Position numbers and translations under genes: made by a program. Positions 1 to 7,767 of a DNA stretch of 64,000 bases are shown here, one piece after another. Position 1 is the first letter of the stretch. Each line of letters starts with the position of its first letter. Under the pieces are notes generated by a model. That model saw nothing but the letters and a program-made list of their open reading frames with translations, was not told the DNA's origin and ran no database searches. Source of the DNA: Clostridiales bacterium (GTDB taxonomy: Bacteria; Bacillota; Clostridia; Lachnospirales; Lachnospiraceae); the NCBI GenBank assembly GCA_021199255.1, contig JAJQIK010000045.1:169572-233571 (forward strand), written 5' to 3'.

Positions 1-4
1 CCGG

Positions 5-559
5 ATGAGTAAGAAAAATGTGGAGTCCACCAGAGAACTGATGGAATACATCATCAGAACCTTCAGAAACGATGAACTGGTGTACTTTTTAATCCAGCTA
101 AGAAATATTCCGTGCTTTCGGAGGAGAGACTGCCGGCAAGAATCTATGGTCTGATGACCGTATTAAAAGGCATTACGGAAATCAAAATGATGTGCCTTAA
201 TTTCAGGGAAAACTTTGAGGATAATAAAAGATATTTAAAAGAAGCGGATGGAGGAGGAAACCAATCCTGTGGTGAGAAAACTGTTGGAAAGGGATGCCGG
301 GTATTTAGACCGTATGCAGGTACAGCTGGCAACTGCAAGAGAGTTTCTGTTAATTATCCGTATCCGTAACCAGAAGGAAAGTGAGATTTTCTCTTATCTA
401 AACCGTATTGAAAAAATGCTGGTGGAGCAGGGCTTTAAGTCCAAGCGTGTAGAGGAAGAGGATATCAGGAGAATACTTGCCGTCTATTTTGAACAGAACG
501 TGACAACGGAGAAGTTTGAGGAGTTTAGCGGAGAAAGGTGGATTATTTTAAATGAGTAA
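5..559 (+). pseudogene. Broken TraC-like conjugal transfer protein
   Basis: Three reading-frame pieces make one damaged protein. An N-terminal piece starts at the ATG at 5 (MSKKNVESTRELMEYI) and goes out of frame near 105. A middle piece (GLMTVLKGITEIK) runs in another frame to about 243. A C-terminal piece (residues AREFLLIIRIRNQKE onward) starts at 248 and ends at 559. A single extra base near 243-247 would explain the last switch, since the two pieces join smoothly as RYLKE-R-MEEETN. The pattern resembles the TraC-like N-terminal domain encoded next to VirB4-type ATPases in Firmicute integrative conjugative elements. That identity is a resemblance, not proven. No other transfer genes are visible, so this is probably the edge of a decayed element. 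Confidence 0.5.
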
Positions 560-642
560 AGAGTAGAATATTCTTGTTGCCATTCTGTCGGAACACCGAT
601 ATAATACTGTCAGATAAAGAAATTTTAGAAAAAGCCGGGGTG

Positions 643-957
643 ATGGAAATGACAATCGGAGAACTGTTGGAGGCAAAGGGATTATCCCGTTATCGTCTGT
701 CAAAGGAAAGCGGAGTGCCGTGGGCAACTTTGTCTGATATTTGCTCCGGGAAAACGAGGTTTGAACGCTGTAATGCCGCAACCCTTGCCAAACTCTCGAA
801 GATACTGAAGATTTCCATAGAAGAACTGCTTGAGCTGGAACAGGGAATGGATAGGGATGCAGAGGAAAAACCGACAGATAAGAAGTATTTGGGAACAGAC
901 CTTCCGGGAAGTCTGCAGAAAACGATTGATGATTATGTACAGGGCGAAGAGGAGTAG
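643..957 (+). CDS. XRE-family helix-turn-helix regulator
   Basis: A 104-residue protein starting MEMTIGELLEAKGLSRYRL. Residues 5-65 form a Cro/C1-type helix-turn-helix (KGLSRYRLSKESGVPWATL, then TLAKLSKILKISIEELLEL). The rest is acidic and charged. The open frame extends upstream to 574, but residues before the ATG at 643 do not look like this family, so 643 (or the GTG at 640) is the likelier start; no strong ribosome binding site decides it. It lies upstream of a tiny ORF and a Fic gene on the same strand and could regulate that set. DNA binding is known for the fold; the target is inferred. Confidence 0.7.
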   Translation: MEMTIGELLEAKGLSRYRLSKESGVPWATLSDICSGKTRFERCNAATLAKLSKILKISIEELLELEQGMDRDAEEKPTDKKYLGTDLPGSLQKTIDDYVQGEEE

Positions 958-966
958 GTTTCACAC

Positions 967-1095
967 ATGGACTGCCTGTGGGGAGAAATGTACGGCTCCA
1001 TCAATGCCTGCCAGTGGGACGGAAGAATTACTAAAGAACAGGCAGATCATATGCGGACAAAATACCTTTTTGGAGATACAGAGGAAGATTTATAA
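967..1095 (+). CDS. Small conserved-looking hypothetical protein (42 aa)
   Basis: A 42-residue ORF beginning MDCLWGEMYGSINACQWD and ending DTEEDL. A GAGGAG ribosome binding site lies about ten bases upstream, inside the end of the XRE gene, which suggests translational coupling. Composition (WGEMYGSIN, ITKEQADHMR) looks like a real helical protein rather than chance translation. I do not recognise a named family. Its place between an XRE regulator and a Fic gene suggests a toxin-antitoxin-like module, but that is inference only. Confidence 0.45.
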   Translation: MDCLWGEMYGSINACQWDGRITKEQADHMRTKYLFGDTEEDL

Positions 1096-1136
1096 GATAG
1101 AATGGCAATAGAAACAGGAAAGCATGAGGTAGAAGG

Positions 1137-1892
1137 ATGAGCTTATTAGAAATATTGGAAAAACAAAAGCAGTATGAAGCATTAAAAGATACGCTTCCCC
1201 AAATGACCCTTGCTTCCTATGAGCAGTCGTTTGAAGTGGAATATACGCATCATTCCACAGCCATTGAAGGCAATACGCTGACTCTTATGGAAACCAAGGT
1301 GATATTAGAAGATGGAATAGCCATTGGAGGAAAGTCACTCAAAGAGATTTATGAGGTTGTAAATCATAAGAAAGCATACCAGTATGTGAAGGAATGTATC
1401 CAACAGGGGCTTCTCTTGGATGAAAAAATAGTCAAGGATATTCATGCACTGCTGATGGAGAATATACTGACAGGCGGTATTTATCGCAGGGAAGAGGTTA
1501 CGATTAGTGGCGCCAGCCATACTCCGCCGGCAGGAAATGAAATGTACAGTCAGATTAAAAATTTCTATGCGGAGCTTGCGGAAAAGAACCATTTAAACGG
1601 AGTGGAGCTTGCGGCATGGACCCATGCGGAATTTGTGCGTATACACCCGTTTGCGGATGGAAATGGAAGAACATCCCGACTGCTTATGAATTATCAGTTA
1701 TTAAGCAAAGGATTTTTGCCGGTATCTGTTGCAAAGGAAAACAGACTGGATTATTACAATGCACTGGATAAATATGCCGCACAGGGGGAACTAAATGACT
1801 TTATGGAACTGGTTGCAGGACTGGAAGAAAAGCAGTTAGAAAAGTATCTTGCCAATGTGGTAACACAGGAGGAGATACCGCCAACACAGTAA
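1137..1892 (+). CDS. Fic domain protein, class II (self-inhibited AMPylator-type)
   Basis: A 251-residue Fic protein. The catalytic motif HPFADGNGRTSR begins at His170 and matches HPFx(D/E)GNGRxxR completely, so the nucleotidyl-transfer site is intact. The N-terminal inhibitory helix motif (S/T)xxxE(G/N) is seen as STAIEG at Ser40-Glu44. This makes it a class II Fic, in which the glutamate blocks productive ATP binding until relieved. Such proteins transfer AMP (or another phosphate-containing group) to hydroxyl side chains of target proteins; the target here is unknown. No C-terminal winged-helix domain is present, and the protein ends soon after the core. Translation starts at ATG 1137 behind a purine-rich GGTAGAAGG. 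It follows the XRE gene and the 42-residue ORF and may be cotranscribed with them. Confidence 0.9.
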   Translation: MSLLEILEKQKQYEALKDTLPQMTLASYEQSFEVEYTHHSTAIEGNTLTLMETKVILEDGIAIGGKSLKEIYEVVNHKKAYQYVKECIQQGLLLDEKIVKDIHALLMENILTGGIYRREEVTISGASHTPPAGNEMYSQIKNFYAELAEKNHLNGVELAAWTHAEFVRIHPFADGNGRTSRLLMNYQLLSKGFLPVSVAKENRLDYYNALDKYAAQGELNDFMELVAGLEEKQLEKYLANVVTQEEIPPTQ

Positions 1893-2377
1893 CAGATAAG
1901 CCTGTTACAATAAGTAATTTTCATTTTTAATATCGGTATGGAAATGATAATATGATGCATTTTGTAATCGAGAATTACAGGGCTTTAAAAACGAATTATT
2001 GTGTGATAGCAAAATGAGAAGACGTATTGTTATGAATCTTAAAATGAAAATATATTTTCATAAGACAACTCGAAGATTAGTGTTGGAATATGATTCGGAT
2101 AGTATTAGTAAAGCGATGTCCTTTTTTATTAATACAAAATATTGGGAGGCAAATAATGAGAACCATATAGGGACTGTTTGATATTCCCCGACTGTCAGGC
2201 ATTTTGACAGACAGCGTGGACAGAACCATTATTAAAATTCATGGCCAAACTGCGGAAACAGGCAAAATACACTTGTTTTGGCATTATATATTATATATAA
2301 TAAAATGCAGTTAGGGCTTGTTATCAGAAAGAGAGAATAATGAGTTACGAAGCCGCGCAGCCCCTTTTGGATATCTT
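1893..2377. other. Intergenic region with possible ORF remnant
   Basis: No convincing gene. A short open frame (2029-2181, MNLKMKIYFHKTTRRLV) has no good ribosome binding site and matches nothing I know; it may be a remnant of the decayed element upstream. A small hairpin CTGTCA/TGACAG lies near 2195-2215. The 3 prime part contains the promoter listed at 2273-2301. Confidence 0.4.
2273..2301 (+). promoter_or_regulatory. Candidate sigma-A promoter for the exonuclease gene
   Basis: TTGTTT at 2273-2278, a 17-base spacer and a perfect TATAAT at 2296-2301 within a very AT-rich stretch, about 75 bases upstream of the chosen start codon. Confidence 0.5.
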
Positions 2378-3328
2378 ATGAATTACATTATACTTGATTT
2401 AGAATGGAATCAAAGCAGCACCGGGAAGGAAGAAGTCTCTAAGCTTCTGCCCTTTGAAATCATAGAAATCGGTGCGATTAAATTAAACAGCGACCGCATC
2501 ATGATAGATGAGTTCAGCGAATTAATCAAGCCGCAGGTCTATCATGAAATGCACCATATTACCGGGAAGCTGATTCATTTGCAGATGGATCAGCTTGAGC
2601 AGGGCTGCCCTTTTCCGGAGGTAATGCGGCGTTTCAGGGACTGGTGCGGTGAGGACTGTATGTTTTGTACATGGGGACCTCTGGATTTAGTAGAATTGCA
2701 GAGAAATATCAGATATTATGGGTTGGAGCCGTTAAGCGACGGCCCATTTCGGTATCTTGATGTGCAGAAGCTGTTCAGCATTGCCTATGAGGACAGAAAG
2801 TCAAGGAGAACGTTAGAGTATGCGATTGATTTTCTTCATATTGAGAAGGATATTCCCTTTCACAGGGCGTTCAGCGACGCTTATTACACCGCTAAAATAT
2901 TAGCTGGTCTGGAAGCGCAGGTATTGTCTAATTATTCCTTCGACGTGTTCCATCTTCCCAAGGATAAGGATTCGGAAATACACGTTGTCTTTCAGGATTA
3001 TGCGAAGTATATTTCCCGTGGATTTGCGGATAAATCGGAAGCGATAGCGGATAAAACGGTGATTTCCACGAAATGCTATCTGTGCCACAGGGGGCTTCGT
3101 AAGAAAATCCGCTGGTTTACTCCTAATGGAAAGCATTATTACAGCGTAGCGTACTGTGATAAACATGGCTATATGAAATCTAAGATTCGTATCCGCAAGT
3201 CGGAAGAGGATCTGGTATATGTCGTCAAGACAGAAAAGTTCATTACGGAAGAGCAAATGGCGGATATCCGCGATAAGCAGGAAAGATCAAAAAAGCAGCG
3301 GAAAAAGGGCGCCCAAAAGCCTCTGTAA
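2378..3328 (+). CDS. DnaQ-like 3'-5' exonuclease (DEDDh family)
   Basis: A 316-residue protein starting MNYIILDLEWNQ. The first exonuclease motif (D-x-E in DLEW) comes right after the start, which is why ATG 2378 is preferred over the upstream frame start at 2318. Later motifs are HHITG, the DLVELQRNI region (ExoII) and HRAFSDAYYTA (the H-x4-D of ExoIII). The N-terminal ~190 residues therefore form an RNase T/DnaQ-type nuclease domain. The C-terminal part adds CYLCHRGLRKK and CDKHGY, which could bind a metal, followed by a basic tail. Stand-alone DEDDh proteins of this kind trim DNA or RNA 3 prime ends; the substrate cannot be told here. The gene converges on the carboxypeptidase gene with only six bases between them. 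Confidence 0.85.
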   Translation: MNYIILDLEWNQSSTGKEEVSKLLPFEIIEIGAIKLNSDRIMIDEFSELIKPQVYHEMHHITGKLIHLQMDQLEQGCPFPEVMRRFRDWCGEDCMFCTWGPLDLVELQRNIRYYGLEPLSDGPFRYLDVQKLFSIAYEDRKSRRTLEYAIDFLHIEKDIPFHRAFSDAYYTAKILAGLEAQVLSNYSFDVFHLPKDKDSEIHVVFQDYAKYISRGFADKSEAIADKTVISTKCYLCHRGLRKKIRWFTPNGKHYYSVAYCDKHGYMKSKIRIRKSEEDLVYVVKTEKFITEEQMADIRDKQERSKKQRKKGAQKPL

Positions 3329-3334
3329 TAGCGT

Positions 3335-4822
3335 TTAGAAATCAAAATCGTCGAAATCCGACCGAATCCTGGCTCGTCTGTTTTGTTTGCGCTTTACCCG
3401 GTTCTTTCTGCGTTTTGCGTTCTTATTGTTAATGACTAATGCCTGTAGGACAAATAATAGAATGATAACCGCGGCCAGAATAAGGATTCCTATCAGAACC
3501 TTTTTTACATTGATAAAGATGGTATTCTGTTCCGGCTCCGCCTCTGTTTTTTCTACATTAATATCGGTAGTGGTTATATTGGTGTCAAAATCATAGGAGG
3601 AAGCGGTGTTGTCAATCAGGTTCAAATAGGCTTTTCCCACGAAAGTATCATGATAGGAATACATAATCTGCGCGACACGGTTTTCATTCTCCTCAGAGAC
3701 GCTGTAATCTATCTCCGATTCCAGGTCGTTAAAGTTAATGGTATTTGGGATGATAACATAGCTGTCGGTATCCAGAGACAGGATAGATTTGGAATTACCG
3801 AAAATATCATTGCCAATCTGCAGGAATCCGGTTGCTTCTATATTATAATCTTCCTCATTTTCTGAAATATTCATAATCTGGAAATTATGAAATCCGTAGT
3901 CGAATAACTCTACCGTGTCGGTAAACTGGGTGGGAGATTCCTCTTTCAGTACGACGCAGATGAGCTTCATACCGTTCTGCTCCGCGCAGGTAACAAGCGT
4001 CTGCCGGGCTTCATTGGTATAGCCGGTTTTACCGCCGCATATGCCGTCGTATTCGATTTCGCCGTTAATCAGCTTATGTTTATTATTCAGGTAAAAATCG
4101 TCCGGCTGGGTGGCGGTAGCCTCAAAATGATAGCGGGCGGTATTGCCTATTTTGCACAGCATTTCATCTTGAAAAAAGGCGCGGGCAATCAGAGCCAGAT
4201 CATAAGCGGTCGTATAATGGTCATCGTCGTAGAGGCCGTTAGTGTTCACAAAATGAGTATTGGTACAGCCCAATTCCGCAGCCCGTTCGTTCATCATGGT
4301 AACGAAGTTATCGATCGTTCCTCCGATATGCTCGGCTACCGCGTTAGCCACTTCATTAGCGGAGCCTACAAGGATACCGTAAAGACATTCTTCCATCGTG
4401 ATGGATTCGCCCACGTCCATGCCCATGTTGGAACCGTCCGAGGGTACGCTGAATACGGCTTCTGTAGTAAATTCTACCATATCATCCAGGTTACCCTCTT
4501 CCATTGCCAGCACACAGGTCATCATTTTGGTGGTACTGGCAGGATAGAGTTTCTCGTCAATGTTTTTAGCATAGAGAATCGCGCCCGTGTCGGCGTCCAT
4601 CAGGATAGCGGCCTGTGCGCTGATTTCCGGCCCTACCGGCCAATTATCAATTTCGTTAGATTGAATGGGAAGAGACTTTCTGGCTTCCGCTTCCGCCTCC
4701 AGTTCTTCCTGTGTGGCGTAGACTGTGAGAGAATCTGCGAAGATTCCTCCAATTAACAGGGCAATGGCAAGCAGCAGGCAGGCCGGGAATGTGATCTTTG
4801 ATTTTCTATTGGAAAAGAGCAT
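3335..4822 (-). CDS. D-alanyl-D-alanine carboxypeptidase (penicillin-binding protein, S11)
   Basis: A 495-residue DacF/PBP5-type enzyme that removes the terminal D-Ala from peptidoglycan stem peptides outside the membrane. An N-terminal hydrophobic segment (residues 12-30) is a signal peptide or anchor. The three active-site motifs are present: S96-T-T-K99, S154-A-N156 and K265-T-G267. A second hydrophobic helix near residues 440-465 is followed by a strongly basic, cytoplasm-like tail (KNAKRRKNRVKRKQNRR), so the protein is probably membrane bound at its C-terminus. This tail is longer than in the classical amphipathic-helix anchored enzymes. Candidates in spore formers include DacB/DacF roles in the cortex, but the sequence does not separate these. 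Confidence 0.93.
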   Translation of the reverse strand: MLFSNRKSKITFPACLLLAIALLIGGIFADSLTVYATQEELEAEAEARKSLPIQSNEIDNWPVGPEISAQAAILMDADTGAILYAKNIDEKLYPASTTKMMTCVLAMEEGNLDDMVEFTTEAVFSVPSDGSNMGMDVGESITMEECLYGILVGSANEVANAVAEHIGGTIDNFVTMMNERAAELGCTNTHFVNTNGLYDDDHYTTAYDLALIARAFFQDEMLCKIGNTARYHFEATATQPDDFYLNNKHKLINGEIEYDGICGGKTGYTNEARQTLVTCAEQNGMKLICVVLKEESPTQFTDTVELFDYGFHNFQIMNISENEEDYNIEATGFLQIGNDIFGNSKSILSLDTDSYVIIPNTINFNDLESEIDYSVSEENENRVAQIMYSYHDTFVGKAYLNLIDNTASSYDFDTNITTTDINVEKTEAEPEQNTIFINVKKVLIGILILAAVIILLFVLQALVINNKNAKRRKNRVKRKQNRRARIRSDFDDFDF

Positions 4823-5029
4823 GGTATTATCACCTTTCTGTTATACTTTATAATCATACACTATTTTTATGGAAAACAGTAGTAAATTCACAAAAAATAC
4901 AAAGATGTTTCGGGAAAATAAGGCGGCAGGGAAATAGGGCTTTGCGAAAAATGCAAAATAGTGTAGAATAAGGATACAGCTTATGGGAGAACTGAAAGAA
5001 AGATAAAAATAAGCGGAAAGACAAGGAAT

Positions 5030-5668
5030 ATGAGACTTCGTAACGTGACCGGCTCAAGAGAGGTGATCGCCCAAAGCCCTTATGTGGTTCAGGAACCGCA
5101 GCGGCAAAAAGGGAAATGGCATACCTTATTCGGCAATGATTATCCGATCCGCATAGAGATCGGTATGGGAAAAGGCAGATTTATCATGGATTTGGCGGGA
5201 ATGAATCCGGATATTAACTATGTGGGGATTGAGAAATATTCCAGCGTACTGCTTCGCGGTATTCAGAAAATGGAGACGGAGCCGCTGCCGAATCTGTATT
5301 TTATCCGTATGGACGCGGAAGAGATCACGTCTGTATTTGGCAGGGCTGAGGTAGACAGAATTTATCTGAACTTCTCAGATCCCTGGCCGAAGGACAGGCA
5401 TGCGAAAAGAAGATTGCCGTCCCGTGAATTTTTACGGCGTTATGATGAGATACTAATACCGGATGGAAGGATAGAATTTAAAACGGATAACCATGACTTG
5501 TTTCAATTTGCCTTAGAAGAGCTGGAACCGGCCGGCTGGCATTTGGAGCAGATGACGGAGGATCTGCATCATAATGCTGAAATGATGCGGGGAAATGTTA
5601 TGACGGAATATGAAGAAAGATTTTCTTCCATGGGCAATCCGATTTATAAGTATATTATTTCCAGATAA
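5030..5668 (+). CDS. trmB: tRNA (guanine-N7-)-methyltransferase
   Basis: A 212-residue enzyme, the usual length for TrmB, which uses S-adenosylmethionine to make m7G46 in tRNA. The SAM-binding motif is seen as EIGMGKGRF (about residues 43-51) followed by NYVGIEKYSS. The family hallmark NFSDPWPKDRHAKRRL (about residues 114-130) is intact, with the catalytic Asp and substrate-binding residues. An AAGGA sequence just upstream of ATG 5030 serves as ribosome binding site. It stands divergent from the carboxypeptidase gene. Confidence 0.95.
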   Translation: MRLRNVTGSREVIAQSPYVVQEPQRQKGKWHTLFGNDYPIRIEIGMGKGRFIMDLAGMNPDINYVGIEKYSSVLLRGIQKMETEPLPNLYFIRMDAEEITSVFGRAEVDRIYLNFSDPWPKDRHAKRRLPSREFLRRYDEILIPDGRIEFKTDNHDLFQFALEELEPAGWHLEQMTEDLHHNAEMMRGNVMTEYEERFSSMGNPIYKYIISR

Positions 5669-5776
5669 GTCATTTTAGTCACTTTACGGTCGTCCCTGCC
5701 GATGCGGGTCTGTCCGCCTGGCTCGCCGTTTGCGGGAATCAATCATAGAGCGTAATGCTTTGGAATGGAGGAAATC

Positions 5777-6094
5777 ATGGAGCACAAATTTACAACTGCT
5801 AATTTTAACAGTGAGGTATTGGAATCTGAGGTACCGGTATTGGTGGATTTTTACGCGGACTGGTGCGGCCCGTGTAAGATGATGGCGCCTGTTGTGGCCG
5901 CTTTGGCGGAGAAGTACGAGGGTAAGGTCAAAGTGGGAAAATGTAATATCGATGAGGAAGAGAGCCTTGCGGGAACCTATCGCGTTATGTCGATTCCCAC
6001 GATGAAGCTTTTTGTGAACGGGGAGGCAGCAGCCACTGTGGTAGGAGCTGTGCCTCAGGAAGAACTGGAAGCGGAAATCCGCAAGGTTCTATAG
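5777..6094 (+). CDS. trxA: Thioredoxin
   Basis: A 105-residue cytoplasmic thioredoxin with the redox motif W29-C-G-P-C33-K and the cis-proline loop MSIPTMKLF. It reduces protein disulfides and is recycled by thioredoxin reductase. The start ATG 5777 is chosen because GGAGG lies about six bases upstream; the upstream ATG at 5765 would overlap that site. About 100 bases separate it from trmB, with no gene and only weak dyads. Confidence 0.95.
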   Translation: MEHKFTTANFNSEVLESEVPVLVDFYADWCGPCKMMAPVVAALAEKYEGKVKVGKCNIDEEESLAGTYRVMSIPTMKLFVNGEAAATVVGAVPQEELEAEIRKVL

Positions 6095-6105
6095 TAAACA
6101 TTGAT

Positions 6106-6123
6106 GCGCTGCTGACGCAGCGC
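6106..6123. repeat. Perfect GC-rich hairpin after trxA
   Basis: GCGCTGC and GCAGCGC form a seven-base-pair stem closed by TGAC, 11 bases after the trxA stop. There is no T-run, so it is not a typical intrinsic terminator; it may stabilise the transcript end. Confidence 0.55.
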
Positions 6124-6130
6124 GCCACCA

Positions 6131-6297
6131 AGTATGAAAGTCGATTGCTCCGCTCTGACGAGCTCCCGCAATCGCCGCCGATATTCGCAATCCGCACTAT
6201 CGTGCTACTTGCTCATACCGGCTTAGTCGTCGAATATCCAGCCATCTGGTCATGCAAGCATGCCCAGCCGTCTGTCTATTCACGACACTTTCATAGT
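6131..6297. other. Intergenic hairpin chain A (possible structured RNA)
   Basis: A 167-base stretch with no gene that folds on paper as a closed multi-helix unit. An outer imperfect stem pairs AGTATGAAAGTCG (6131-6143) with its near complement at 6283-6297. Inside are CGATTGC/GCAATCG (6142-6148 with 6168-6174) containing GCTC-TGAC-GAGC. Next are GATATTCG/CGAATATC (6180-6187 with 6231-6238) containing GCAC-TATC-GTGC, and CTGG-CATGC-AA-GCATG-CCAG (6246-6267). The open frame across it shows no family resemblance. It could be an RNA or a small non-autonomous repeat. Confidence 0.5.
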
Positions 6298-6319
6298 AAG
6301 TGGGAAGGACGAGCTTCTT

Positions 6320-7504
6320 TCAGGCCGACTGTCCGTAGGGCTCATGGGAGTAAAGAAGCTTCAGAATAATCGGCGTGGCGATGGAGGATACCAGGATTAA
6401 AAGAATGACCGCCGTGAAGTAATCCGCAGTCAAAAGCCCTGCGGCAAGACCCTTTTGCGCTACGATCAGCGCCACCTCTCCTCTGGTCATCATTCCCACG
6501 CCGATTTTAAGAGAATCCGTTCCGTTAAATCTGCATATTCTGGCAATCATCCCGCAGCCGACAATTTTGGCAAGAAGCGCTACCAGCACAAAACAAATAC
6601 AGAAGGCAAACAGCCTGCCGTTCATGGAATCAAAGGAAGTTTTCAGGCCGATGCTTGTGAAGAAGATGGGGCCGAAAATCATATAGGAGCTGACGTCGAT
6701 TTTACGCTCTATGTATTCGTTATCGCTTAAATTGCACAGTACGATACCGGCGATATAAGCGCCGGTGATATCCGCGATGCCGAAATATTTCTCCGCGATG
6801 TAGGACAGGGCGAAGCAAAACGCCAGACTGACGATAGGAATCCTTCTGGTATGCGGATAGCGGTTGTCCAGTTTGAGGAAAAATTTAAAAATAAGAAATC
6901 CGCCGAGAATGGCAATCGCAAAGAAAGCGATGGTTTTGACAATCACCATACCGGGGTGGGACGTAGGATTCTTAAATCCGATTACAAAGGTCAGCACAAT
7001 GATACCGATTACGTCATCGATAATAGCCGCGCTGACAATGGTGGTTCCGACCTTGCTTTTAATCTTCCCTAATTCCTGCAGGGAAGCCACGGTAATACTT
7101 ACGCTGGTGGCGGTCATGATGGTTCCGATAAAGACCGCTTTGTAGAAATTTTCGCTTCCCCAGGGAGCTGCGCCGTAAAACGCCATATATAATATCGTAC
7201 CGGAAACCAAAGGGATCAGAACGCCCATGCAGGCAATCAGAAAAGCCACGGGTCCCGTCTTGATCAATTCCTTGAGATCTGTTTCCAAGCCCACGGCGAA
7301 CATGAGAATAATAACGCCGATTTCCGCCATCTGCGCAATAAAATCAGACTGGCCGACCCAGCCTAAAACGCAGGGGCCGATCAGCAGGCCGGCAATAATC
7401 TGGCCGACGACCTGCGGCGCTTTGCATTTTCTGGCTGCGATACCCAGCACTTTCGCAAAAAACAGGATAATAGCAAGATCTCTTAATACTTCATAGGCTT
7501 CCAT
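6320..7504 (-). CDS. Kef/CPA2-type cation:proton antiporter
   Basis: A 394-residue polytopic membrane protein of the monovalent cation:proton antiporter-2 family. It starts with MEAYEVLRDLAIILFFAKVLG and runs through about 12 hydrophobic segments with typical family signatures: QVVGQIIAGLLIGP near residues 32-45, FAVGLETDLKEL near 75, and AAIIDDVIGIIVL near 160 with the conserved acidic pair in a membrane helix. It ends soon after the last helix, so there is no TrkA-N regulatory domain. It exchanges Na+ or K+ for H+ across the cytoplasmic membrane; the ion cannot be decided. It is a single-gene unit with its own strong promoter. Confidence 0.9.
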   Translation of the reverse strand: MEAYEVLRDLAIILFFAKVLGIAARKCKAPQVVGQIIAGLLIGPCVLGWVGQSDFIAQMAEIGVIILMFAVGLETDLKELIKTGPVAFLIACMGVLIPLVSGTILYMAFYGAAPWGSENFYKAVFIGTIMTATSVSITVASLQELGKIKSKVGTTIVSAAIIDDVIGIIVLTFVIGFKNPTSHPGMVIVKTIAFFAIAILGGFLIFKFFLKLDNRYPHTRRIPIVSLAFCFALSYIAEKYFGIADITGAYIAGIVLCNLSDNEYIERKIDVSSYMIFGPIFFTSIGLKTSFDSMNGRLFAFCICFVLVALLAKIVGCGMIARICRFNGTDSLKIGVGMMTRGEVALIVAQKGLAAGLLTADYFTAVILLILVSSIATPIILKLLYSHEPYGQSA

Positions 7505-7543
7505 AATAATCCCTCCAACATCAAACTAAATGCCATCGTTATA

Positions 7544-7572
7544 GTTATAGTCTTAAAATAAAATGATGTCAA
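7544..7572 (-). promoter_or_regulatory. Sigma-A promoter for the cation:proton antiporter
   Basis: On the minus strand TTGACA (7567-7572), a 17-base spacer and TATAAC (7544-7549), about 40 bases upstream of the start codon at 7504. Confidence 0.75.
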
Positions 7573-7715
7573 CTTTTGTATTGGACTTCTCCGAAATTTT
7601 CATCAAAATTTTCAACCTAATCTCCTTCATTATATCAGCATAATTTTTTATATAATCTATTTACGGAAAATGTGAAACGTGGTATAAGAGGATACAGGGA
7701 ATAAAAGATGTGAAG

Positions 7716-7746
7716 CAGACGCTTGCGCAAGCGACGCCTGCGTCTG
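7716..7746 (+). promoter_or_regulatory. Hairpin in the MATE gene leader
   Basis: CAGACGC (7716-7722) pairs perfectly with GCGTCTG (7740-7746). The 3 prime arm ends about four bases before the GGAGG ribosome binding site of the MATE gene, so the fold could affect translation. Any role is inference. Confidence 0.4.
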
Positions 7747-7767
7747 GCGGGGAGGCATAGGTTTTTC

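Noticed and set aside
5669-5764. Fifth hairpin chain between trmB and trxA
   Set aside because: Only short imperfect dyads such as GCGG/CCGC are visible, no more than expected by chance in GC-rich sequence.
6145-6369. Open frame across hairpin chain A
   Set aside because: The residues only mirror the hairpins; no start signal and no conserved pattern.
7723-7767. N-terminal extension of the MATE protein
   Set aside because: It is the translation of a leader hairpin, while GGAGG and the family N-terminus support ATG 7768.
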